Source: Mastigamoeba balamuthi (lineage: Eukaryota > Evosea > Mastigamoebida > Mastigamoebidae). From it: a DNA stretch of 64,000 nucleotides. Numbering within the stretch: position 1 is the first letter of the stretch; each line of letters begins with the position of its first letter. Of this stretch, positions 10,105 to 19,301 are shown one piece after another. Below the pieces are notes generated by a model, which saw only the letters and a list, made by a program, of their open reading frames with translations, had not been told where the DNA came from and did no database searches. Position numbers and translations under genes: made by a program. Where the stretch lies: positions 303,659 through 367,658 of the forward strand of contig CACRSC010000038.1 in assembly GCA_902651635.1 (NCBI GenBank), in the 5' to 3' direction.

Positions 10105-12961
10105 ATGTCGCAGCACACGCCGCCGCCCAAGAGGAACCGCACCCGCCCCCTGTTGACGACGCAGACGCCCACGAGCGCGGCGCGCCGCTGAAGCGGGCGG
10201 TGGCGGCCAGCGCGCACGTCGAGGGCGGCATCGAGTTTGAGCAGCTGCGCGTCACCATCGCCAACGACGACCCGCCCTACGTCCCCACCGCCCCCTCCGA
10301 CTTCGACGACCCGCAGCAGCAGCAGCCGCAGCCACCCCTGACCAAACGTGCGGGGGTTTGTTTTAGTTTGTGCCCCGATGACATCAATTGATTCCGGCCT
10401 CCCAGATTTGAAATCTGATTTCAAATCGCGAATCCGGGGGTTTGTGTCGCAGGCTGCCGCGTGGAGAGGCAGGCAGCGAGCGAGGCCGCACCTGCGCCGC
10501 AGGTGCCGCCGGACCAGGACGACCGCCCGCTGGTCGCGCAGCTCCTGAACGAGCCCGTCCAGGTGAGCCTGATACCCGCGACCTTCCAGCTGCGCTACGG
10601 CCGCCCCGTGAACCTGCGCCCGGGCTCGACGCTCAAGAAGCTCCTCGAGAGCGTGCCCGGGCTCGTCCTCAGCGGGACCCCGGGCACCGTGACGTACACG
10701 GCGCACGTGCCGAGCACGAGGCCGCCCACAGACGGCATACCGGTGGTCAGCGAGTCCGGGGCGCAGAGCGCAGCCGAGACGATGTGCTCGTTCGCGGCCC
10801 TGTGGGCGGAGCCCGTCGGGAACGGCCGCCTGGTCGTCGCAGCCCTGCCGAGCGTCTCCTCGGGGGTCTACCTGCTCGACGCGGACAACGCGCACTGCCA
10901 GAGAGCGCTGGCGGCGACGCTGGCGTCCAAGGGCACGAAGGCCATGTTTGGCCGCGAGCAGATCGAGAGGATCTTCGCCGTCGCCGAGAGGGCGGTGAGC
11001 AATCCACCTGTCCCCGACGCCGTGGGCACTGTGTGGAACAACATCTGCGACGTGCAGCTGTCGTTCTCGGCGCTGTTTCCCGTGAGCGCGTGCCCGCCGG
11101 CCCCAGAGACTGTGACGCTGCAGAGGATCATCTCTGCGCTGTCCCCGCAGACGCCGCCCTCGGTGGTGCCCACCGACGCTTCGAGGGCCGCCATCGAGCA
11201 CGTCAGGCAGCTGCTGTTTGCGTTCAGCCTCGTGTTCGACGAGAGGTCCAAGAGGGAGGCCGCTGCGGCCACGGCGGCAGCAGCGGCAGCGGCAGCACCG
11301 CTGTCACCAGTCCCGTCTCGCATCGAGTCGCCGCCACCAGTCGCCTACGTTACTGCACCCCTGCCCTCGGATGCGCGCGACTACCGAGAAACATCGGCCA
11401 CAAGCGGAGGGGGCAGCAGCACATCATCGAAGTCGAGGAGCTCGCAGAAAGCTCTCTCCGAGAGACCCGAGCCGTCATCGCCGAGGAGGTCCACGAGCCA
11501 CAGATCGGCCTCGCCGCCCGTGTCTGGCAACAGCAAATCGAGCCCGGCACAGCGCGACTACCGCTACATCTCCGACTGGGCATCCAACGGCAAGACGCCC
11601 GTGTACGTCGCGGACTCGTCTGCGACGCATGCGAGGGCGCGCGTAACACCGGACGTGGAGAAGGACCAGCAGGCCGAGACGCGCATCTTCCTATCGGCGC
11701 TGCCCAAGTGGCTGCGCCAGACTGTCGAGAAGATATGCGACAACTCGGGCAAGCCCACCGAGGACGTCCTGCGCATCAAGGCGGACACGGGCAGCCCCGT
11801 CAGTGTCGTCTTCGCCCCCAGAGTGCGCGGGCTGCGCACTGTGCAGCTGCCGTCGCTCGCGATAGAGGAGAGGCAGGAGGCTGGGGCGAGTGACGTGCAG
11901 TACGGAGAGGTCAAGGAGGCAGTGGACGCGCTGCGCGAGAACCTGGAGCACAGCCTCCGCAGGGAGGTCGATGAGCCCTTCACGACCCCGGGCAGCAACC
12001 GCGTCTTCATCCCCTCTACAATGTGCACGGTCTCGTGCCTGCGCTGGTGGAACGGCAAGGTCTCAGGTCTTGTGTATAAGTCCGCGAGGCTCGCGGGCCA
12101 AGCGGCGCCGATGCTTGAGGACGTCGTCGCCGCTGTGAGGCAAGGTAAGTCCGTACTAATCATTGGCCCCCAGGGATCCGGCAAGACCACTCTGCTCCGC
12201 GAGGTAATCACAACGAGCCAAAGGAGCCGACTCCACAGTGACGACCAACCACTTGTTCCGCTCCCTCCACCGCCCCCCTCTGTTCCGTCGTCGTCCTCGC
12301 TCTCCCTCCCGTACAGCTGTGCAAGGATGTGTCGGGCCAGAGACGCACGGTCATCGTGGACTCGCGTGGATTGATCGCGGGAATGGACGTCTCGCCGCAT
12401 CCGTACTGCGGCAGAGCAACGAGGATCACCGTCGAGGCAACGGACCGGCAGAGCGCCCTGCTTTCCAGCTGCGTCCCCGACTACGTCGCGCAGACTATCG
12501 TTGTCGACGAGGTTGTCTCGCGTGACGATGTCGTCGCCCTGCGTGTCGCTGCCCGCGACCGATCCGTTTCGATACTCGCTGGCACGCGTGTGACTGACCT
12601 GGCCACGCACGCCATTCTACCAGCGCTGTTATAGGAACTGACACGGTGCTCTCAGATTGCTGGAGGACCCGGACCTTGCGGATCTCGTTGGGGGAGCCTT
12701 CCCCCCGGGGCAGCAGAGTCACCGGGCAGCCAAGACCATTTTCGACATCATCGTCGAGATGAAAAACGAGGTGGATGTCGTTATACACGCCAACGCAGCT
12801 TCGTCGATAGACACGATACTGGGCGGACAACAGAGTTGCCAGGTAGAGCGTCGCGTGGAACCTCAATCGAGTGCTGACATCATCTTTCACAGGCGGAGAG
12901 GAGGTGGACGAATGAGAGCGGCGTGATATTCTCCCGAACGGAAGCGCTCGTGAAGCTCTAG
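10105..12961 (+). CDS. SpoIIIAA/Ycf45-like P-loop ATPase
   Basis: Likely exons: about 10105-10347, 10453-12203, 12317-12627, 12656-12842, 12893-12961. The C-terminal half matches stage III sporulation protein AA and plastid Ycf45-type ATPases: TEDVLRIKADTGSPVSVVF, EPFTTPGSNRVFIPS, Walker A GPQGSGKTTLLRE, TVIVDSRGLIAG, Walker B TIVVDEV, DPDLADLVGG, and KTIFDIIVEM...VIHANAASSIDTILGG. About 400 N-terminal residues have no family I recognise, plus an Ala/Ser-rich linker near 11260-11560. Two points are doubtful. The best upstream frame (MSQHTPPPKRNRTRP, then VDDADAHERGAP) changes frame at a C run near 10145, which could be a missing base or a missed first exon. The 12628-12655 intron would be only 28 nt. 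Function in a eukaryote without an obvious plastid is unknown. Confidence 0.75.
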
Positions 12962-13051
12962 TTACAAACTGTCTTGCGACTGCAGATGGTAACCAACGCT
13001 CATCGCGGAAAGCATTAATACCACTGCACTGGTACTACTGCGGGAAAACTG

Positions 13052-14701
13052 TTATTGGACTGCACATATTCTGCTTCGCTGGTGCTGAACGAATGAGTAA
13101 GGCGGCTCCGCGAGTGCCCGTATGGCTGCCTCATGCTGCGGACCACGTTCCATAACCATGCGAGCCTCGTCGGTACCCAGTGAGAACGGCTCTCTTGCCA
13201 GTACCTGTATTACCCGAACGTGACCGTACCTGCACGCACGCTCCAGAGCCATGCACCGAGCGTCCCTGGCATCCTCTCTCCTCAGACACCACGGCGACGT
13301 TCCGAGCTCTTCGACCACTTCTGCCTTGCCGTTCTCGCATGCTTCCACGAGAGAGTTGCACACTGTGGCCGAGCGATCGAGCGCGTCGCCCCTGCCCAGG
13401 TTGTAGGGAGGTCTGGCCAGCGCACGAATGATCGGCAGTTTGCCAAAGCGGCACGCCAGCCTGAGGGCCTCGTTATTTCTCGCTCTGGCGTCGCTCTGGC
13501 CGAGAAGGTACGGTGGCTTGCTGAGCTCCTCTACCACGTTGCTATCAGTCCCGTAGACACACGCGCTGCAGAGCGCTGCCGCGTCGTTGGCCTTTGCCTC
13601 GGCGTTGCCGAACGAGAACGGCGGGCACCCCAGCAGCCTCACGACCCCCGGGTTCCCTCCAGCGCACGCCCTGTACAGAATGAGGCAGCGGTCATCGCTG
13701 GTGAGCTTCGCCGTGATGTTGTAGGGCTGCTGGGCCATGACCCGGATGACCCCCTCGTGGCCCTCGTTGGCTGCTGCGCACAGCGAGACCACAAGATGCA
13801 CCGACGCCCCCTCCCTGGCGATGCAGTAGGGCTGGCAGGCGAGCTCCGAGACTATGTCCTCGGCGCCCCGGGTGCACGCCTTGTGCAGCGCAGAGGCGTC
13901 CTGGACGTCCGCGTACCCGAGCGCGTACGGCGGCACTGCGAGCGCCCTGACAGCCTCGCGCGTCCCCTTCTCGCACGCTGCTGCCAGGGCACCGCTCTCG
14001 CGGGCCTCGGTGGCCCCGAAGAGGAACGGCGCCCTCCCGAGCCTCGCGATCACGCTGGCAGCCGAGGGCCCACTGGGGCACATGCACGCCATTCGCAGCG
14101 CAGAGGGCGCCGCGTCGCAGACGCCAAACGGCTCGGCGGAGAGCAGGTCTATGACCTCTGCGTGGCCCCCGAGGCACGCGGACTGCAGCGCACGCGACAG
14201 GCCACCGGCTGCCCGCACGCGTCCGCGGTCGGGGCCGTCGCGGGACACCCACACGACCTCGAAGGGCGGGCGGAGCAGCTCCCCCAGCCCCAGCTCGCAG
14301 ACGGCAGCCAACGCCACGTCTGGGGTGACGCTGCCACTGCCCCCCGCCCGTGCGAGGCGCTCGGCGAGCAGAGAGCGTGCGGGGCCCCTGGCGACCGTCT
14401 GGTGCTCGAGCAGCGCCCAGAGGACGGCCCTGCACAGAGGCCCCGACTCGCCGGACGACGAGGAGAGCCGGCACAGCGAGAACGGGCGGCTGTCGAGCAG
14501 CGTGCGCGCGTCGTCGGTGCGCAGCGAGAGAAGGCTCGAGGCGAGGGCGGAGCAGAGGTGGCGCAGGCGGTCGCGGGGGGAGAGCTGAGCGAGGCACGGA
14601 GCGCCCAGGACCGGAGGAAGGGCCAGGGCGAGGCAGACGAGGTCCGCGCCCTGGTGCAGGCACGGGACGACGTGGGACCGGAGCAGCCACGCGTCTTCCA
14701 T
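13052..14701 (-). CDS. Ankyrin-like PPYxLG-repeat protein, paralogue 1
   Basis: A single exon of 549 aa, unusual here since most neighbours have introns; I chose the ATG at 14701 (MEDAWLLRSHVVPC) because it aligns with the N-terminus of the paralogue at 19302-21157. The N-terminal 90 residues form a conserved helical domain (LVCLALALPPVLGAPCLAQL). The rest is at least nine units of about 40 residues of the form AL..AC..G...V+..LA.PPY.LG..DA+, for example LRLACRFGKLPIIRALARPP. The helix-turn-helix core resembles ankyrin repeats, but the fixed PPY.LG..DAR hairpin does not match the usual consensus. No membrane segment or catalytic motif is visible. Probably a protein-binding scaffold; partner unknown. 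Confidence 0.8.
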   Translation of the reverse strand: MEDAWLLRSHVVPCLHQGADLVCLALALPPVLGAPCLAQLSPRDRLRHLCSALASSLLSLRTDDARTLLDSRPFSLCRLSSSSGESGPLCRAVLWALLEHQTVARGPARSLLAERLARAGGSGSVTPDVALAAVCELGLGELLRPPFEVVWVSRDGPDRGRVRAAGGLSRALQSACLGGHAEVIDLLSAEPFGVCDAAPSALRMACMCPSGPSAASVIARLGRAPFLFGATEARESGALAAACEKGTREAVRALAVPPYALGYADVQDASALHKACTRGAEDIVSELACQPYCIAREGASVHLVVSLCAAANEGHEGVIRVMAQQPYNITAKLTSDDRCLILYRACAGGNPGVVRLLGCPPFSFGNAEAKANDAAALCSACVYGTDSNVVEELSKPPYLLGQSDARARNNEALRLACRFGKLPIIRALARPPYNLGRGDALDRSATVCNSLVEACENGKAEVVEELGTSPWCLRREDARDARCMALERACRYGHVRVIQVLAREPFSLGTDEARMVMERGPQHEAAIRALAEPPYSFVQHQRSRICAVQ

Positions 14702-15476
14702 CGCGCGATTGAACGCGATCCGCGAACGCAACTCAACGGACCGAACTTGGGAAATGCGGTAGGATTTTCGGTTTCGAACAATCGAGCCATTCTGACTGCG
14801 CACGGTTAACAGAGATCGCGGAGTCACGCTGACGAAGAAGGGAATTGCCATGTACATGGGTCAGCGAGATCACAATTTAATAGAGGGTATTCACATGCAG
14901 AGAAGATCTTACGGTGGCTTTAGGTCGGTGGTGCACACTCCACAGACCTCGAGTGACTTATGCACATCCCTTTTACCCCCTTCCCCTCACATCTACTGCA
15001 CAAGCTCCGAGTAATGCTCCTCCTCAGTGTTGCACAGACCGTAGTACATGAATTCGACTGATGATGGACCTGAATAGTGTCGTCCAGGCGAGCACGTGAA
15101 CATCAACAATTTCTTGCACACACAGACAGAGTTGCCGTAGTGGGGCCGGGCCAGGCAGCGATGCGAGCCGTTGCATTATGTTCGGGGCCCTATGAAGACA
15201 CTGTTCGCCCGATGTCTCTCTCCCCAGGGGTGTATTCCAGCAGCAAGCACCTCCCGACAGCTGATTTTCCCTCTTCGAGTTTTTTACATGGAGTGAATCC
15301 CAGAGGAAAAAAATCTCAGCATCAAAATCCGTACGTCCACAGACACCCGGCAGGCAACACTCCGCCCCCCGCCTCCCAACACGCCTCGCCACACCTCGCC
15401 ACACGCCCGCGACGCGATGATCCCCGTGCCCTTGCGNAACACGCCTCGCCACACCTCGCCACACGCCCGCGACGCG
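14702..15476. promoter_or_regulatory. Divergent intergenic region
   Basis: Separates the minus-strand ankyrin-like gene from the plus-strand GH130-like gene. AAGATCTT occurs near 14904. The right part contains a 59-bp tandem duplication around an N (separate entry), so its true length is uncertain. I see no gene. Confidence 0.4.
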
Positions 15477-15496
15477 ATGATCCCCGTGCCCTTGCG
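15378..15496. repeat. 59-bp exact duplication flanking an N: probable contig-join artefact
   Basis: Bases 15378-15436 and 15438-15496 are identical, with a single N at 15437 between them. This is what results when two contigs with a 59-bp overlap are scaffolded without merging. The second copy holds the start codon used for the gene at 15477. Confidence 0.85.
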
Positions 15497-17236
15497 CGAC
15501 GACCTCGAGTGGGCCGCGCCCGCCGCCCGCGCCTGCGCCGGGGACGCCGAGGACGACGCCGAGGACGACGCGCGCGGCCTGCGCAAGCACCGCGGCGCAC
15601 GCGCGCTGCCGTTCCCCGCGCTCAGGGCCGCCGCCCTGGCCCTCTCCCTCTACGCGGCGCTCGCCGCCGTAGCCTTCCTCTGCGGCGCCGTCCAGAACGA
15701 CGTCGGACCCACCGCCCAGCAGAGGTGCACCCCCCGGCCGCCGCTGCCATAACTGCTTGCTGCCTGGGCGAAATTGTGTCCCGGATGCGTTTTATCCAGA
15801 TCTCACTGGCCCCCAGAGTTACATGACTACAGTATTGCTCAGTAATGCTGCCACACACACCGTGGCTGGCCAGACGATCTTCGGGCAACACCATTTTTCG
15901 TACATTCAAAGCACCCGGGGAACATTTTCACCTCGGATGGGGCGCCAGCCATGAATGAACCCCAACCTGACCGCAACCCGCGTCACCGCGTCGTCCGCAG
16001 GGTGCGCGTGACGGCGATGGGGCACGTGGCGGAGCTGCCCGTCAGGGCGACGCCGCTGCCCGGCCGGCCCCACAGGCCGCTGGCGGTGTTCAACCCGTCG
16101 CCTGCGGTCGACTGGCGGGCCACGAGGGCGCAGTCGTCGCCGTCGTCGTCGTCGTCGCCGGCGCTGTTCGTGATGCTGAGGTGGTCGGGGCTCTACGAGC
16201 CGCGCAGCGCCAAGAACCCCGCGCTGACGAGCAGCCACGTCGTCGTCGCGCGCTACGTGGCGTCGCCGCGCGGCGACGGCATCGCGCGCGTGGGCCCGCT
16301 GGCGGTGCTCGACCTCGGCGCGGCGGCGGCTGCGACGCTGCAGTGCGACCCGGAGCGGTACCCGTGGGACCCCTGCGGCCTCGAGGACGCCCGCGCGGTC
16401 GTCGTCGGCGGCGACAGGCTCGTGGCGGTGGCCAACGGCGTCTGCCCCGCGTCGAGGACGAGGCAGATGGCCGTCGTCGAGATCCCGCTCGCAGCGCTCG
16501 CCGCCGCCACGGCGCCCGGCGCGCCCGAGTTCGGCAGCGTCGCCCCCGCCAGCCTCACGTGGCTCTACACCCCCGAGCGCAAGGAGCGCGGAGTGTGCGT
16601 CGCGCGGACTTGTTTTCCCCGCGCGCTGCTGCTGTTGGCCCTCAATTGAATTCGAAATTCCCCATTCCCGCCAAAACAAACAGGTGGCAGAAGAATTGGA
16701 TGCCGTTCGTCCCCGAGGGCACGCCAGGGGGCAGGATGCTCTTCGTCAAGAGCATCGAGCCGCACGAGGTCGTCGAGTGCGACGCGCTCGGCGGCGGCAA
16801 CGGCACGTGCGCGACGGTGGGCCTGACGAGCTGGCGAGAGCTGCCCGCTCTGCTCAGCGCCGCCGCGCACGGCCTCCGCGGCAGCACGGCCGTCGTGGAC
16901 CGCGGGCCCGCGCTGGACTACCTCGCCTGCGGCCACTGGCGCAAGGTGACCATGGCGTGGCTCGACATCGAGGCCGAGGCGCGCTACTGGCACTTCTGCT
17001 ACACGTTCGCGCGGGCGGCCCCCTACGCGGTCACCGGGGCCAGCAGGCCGTTCAGGTTCTCCGAGGAGCTCGACACCGAGTTCCTCAGCGGCATCGTGGC
17101 GCTGGGCGAGCAGTACGTGATGACGTACAGCCTCAACGACAGCTCGTCGCACACGCTGGCGATGCCGCGGAGCAAGCTCGACGCCCTCGTCACGCAGCTG
17201 CGGCCGCGCGCCGACACCGCCTCCTACTGGAACTGA
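15477..17236 (+). CDS. Membrane-anchored GH130/GH43-like beta-propeller protein
   Basis: Three exons: 15477-15724, 16001-16594, 16684-17236 (464 aa). A short acidic/basic N-terminal tail is followed by a hydrophobic helix (about 15620-15695, LSLYAALAAVAFLCG), so it is probably a type II Golgi or secretory-pathway protein. The luminal part has features of five-bladed propeller glycosidases and related glycosyl phosphorylases or transferases: CGLEDARAVVVGGDRLVAVAN, QKNWMPFVPEG, LFVKSIEPHEVVECD, DYLACGHWRK, ARYWHFCYTF, and FLSGIVALGEQYVMTYSLND. The splice at 16595-16683 restores the WQKNWMPF motif in frame. I infer a role in glycan synthesis or trimming; substrate unknown. Family assignment is from motif memory and is less sure than the domain type. 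An ATG at 15417 in the duplicated copy would be an artefact. Confidence 0.65.
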
Positions 17237-17504
17237 GGGCTGCCTGCGCCCGCAGAGGGGCCGCCCACCGCGCGACTGCGAGACAACGTGCGCTAGAACA
17301 CCATACTTACTCGAGTAGACCGAGGAACCCCAATACAAACGACTGCGAGTGTTCAACACCGATTCCGATTCATTTGCCGAGCCGGCGGACCAATATAGGG
17401 AAGGGGACGCGGTCTCGGGTGAGCCGTCCCGGCACATATCGCCGTGTTGGTCCTGAGATTCATTTTTTTCTCTTTCTCTGCACCTCAGAATCCAATTTTT
17501 GCCC

Positions 17505-18770
17505 ATGAGCGCTGCAGACGCGCCGTTGACGCTCACGGAGAGTGCCGCCATCCACTGGCGCCTTCTGCGTACGGGCCTCGCCCCAGGCTCCGGCTTCCAG
17601 AGCGCTGCAGAAGCGGCCACGGCGGGCGTGGGCCTGCAGGCCCAGGACCTCACTTCGGTCCTGCTGGGCCTCCGCGCGCGCCTCCAGAGCCCCCCGGCCC
17701 TCATGTCCGACCTCAAGCAGGCCGCCCTCGACCTCCCCGACGACGGCAGCGCCCCAGAGCTCGTCCGCTTCTCAGCGATGAGGTGCAGCACAGTTGCATT
17801 CGCATGACGCGTTTTCCGTGCTGGCAAAACGCGTGACGAGTGCACCACCGGCAGGCAGACGCTGCACCTGTTCCCAACGGAGAGATGGCAGGGCGTGGCG
17901 AGGCTGCTCGACGACGCGGTGCCCGACACCCGCAGGCAGTGCAGCGGCAGGGAGCTCGAGAAGTGCCGCCGTGCGCTCGTCCGTGCCGGCAGGGACGGCC
18001 TCGTCGCCGCAGACCTGGCGAGCACCAGCGCACGCTTCGGGCTGCACCGCCTGAACCGCTCGGGGGAGGCCGCCCACCTGGGCCGCGCGGGCCGCGGGAC
18101 GCTCTACGTGTCGCACACGGCCATCGTAGAGCAGCAGCAGCCCGGCGACGCGGCCACCGAGGAGGGGGCGGCCATGGCACGCGAGTACCTGCACTCGTAC
18201 GGGCCTGCGAGCGAGGCGGACCTGCGCAGGTACTTCGGGGTGCGGGCAGCCACGTCGCGCGCGTGGCTCGAGGAGATCAGAGCCGAGACGACGGCGGTGG
18301 AGTGCGGGGGACGTCGCGGGCTGCTGGCACTGTCCGCGGACGCGGGGGCGATGCTGGCGCTCGAGGGCCAGCGGCTGCCCGTCGTCGTGCTGCCCATGTA
18401 CGACTCGTTCACGATGTCGCTGGGCGACAAGTCGTGGCTCGTGTGGTCCCCGGAGGCCATGCCCGCCATATGGGGCGTCGCAGCGACGGTGAACGCCGTC
18501 GTCCTCGTCAACGGCAAGGCGGCTGCGACGTGGTCGCACTCAAAGGACGGCCAGACGTTGCGCGTCCGTGTCCGTTCACTGCCCGGGGCCCCTGCAGAGG
18601 ACGTCCGAGCGGCTGTCGCGGAGCTGAGGAACCAGTCAACGGGCATTGCCACCTTCCTCGGTCTCGCTGGTGCAGAGACCGAGGCTGCTGAAGGCGAGGA
18701 AGCTTTGGAACAGCAGAACGGCTCTGAACGCAGTGCCGAACCTGAGCATAAGCTGCGCCACCCGAGGTGA
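17505..18770 (+). CDS. AlkZ/YcaQ-type winged-helix DNA glycosylase
   Basis: Two exons, 17505-17782 and 17855-18770 (397 aa). The join gives FSAMRQTLHLFPTERW, matching the R.T.HL motif of the family. The N-terminal winged-helix region carries VGLQAQD, the Q-x-Q catalytic-type motif of the AlkZ subfamily. Further family landmarks are AREYLHSYGPASEADLRRYF and VVVLPMYDSFTMSLGD, then VVLVNGKAAATW. Bacterial members open DNA interstrand crosslinks or remove bulky alkylated bases. To my knowledge the family is mainly bacterial, so an intron-containing eukaryotic copy suggests an old transfer that has since gained an intron. The C-terminal tail of about 30 acidic, Gln/Glu-rich residues is extra. No organelle targeting signal is obvious. 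Confidence 0.8.
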
Positions 18771-19301
18771 AAAAGAAGAAAGCCAATTCGGCGTCCATTT
18801 CCGCCCGATCGCCCTACCTTATCGAAGCTCTCCTTAATGGGAAGATGACCATCACGTTGCCAGTGATTTCCTCAGAACTAGTTTTGGCTGGCTCGCACTA
18901 GCACCCAATGGACAGGCTCTTAATGACCGCGACCGGGCTGTGCTCGGCCCCGGGCAGCTGCCAGGGGGTCATACCACTCGCGCGAACACTGCTGGACGGA
19001 CTAGCCAAGGTATGCTCAGCAGACCGCGGTGGACTTGAGTGCGCTCACTTTAGCCGGGCAGGAAGGGATACGGCCGGTCATTGTTCCAAGGCCACGGAGA
19101 CCATTGGACCAAAGCCCGCGGCGAGAGGGCCCCCGCCGCCCAGTCGCCTCTGCAGCCGACATGTGAGGGCACTAGTCTGCACCCACACACGCTCGAACAC
19201 GCAGCCGCCTGTTGATTGACCGACCGTACCCGTGTGGACCCGCGTTTGCCTTTCGGGGGGTCCGCATTTAGGCTCTTCTTCAGAATGCCGGTAGTCCAGT
19301 G
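18771..19301. other. Intergenic, convergent
   Basis: Lies between the AlkZ-like stop and the end of the second ankyrin-like gene. On the minus strand near 19010-18898 there is a short open stretch (GMTPWQLPGAEHSPVAVIKS) faintly like a terminal ankyrin repeat, but it lacks a start and clear splice partners. Otherwise nothing. Confidence 0.4.

Noticed and set aside
13220-14809. 529-codon plus-strand ORF opposite the ankyrin-like gene
   Set aside because: Antisense shadow caused by GC-rich third positions; the minus strand carries the repeats.
15378-15496. Two identical 59-bp units as a possible tandem repeat or CRISPR-like array
   Set aside because: Only two copies around an N, typical of an assembly join.
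18890-19010. Minus-strand fragment resembling a terminal ankyrin repeat
   Set aside because: Too short, no start, no splice partner and no similarity to the neighbouring PPYxLG repeats.
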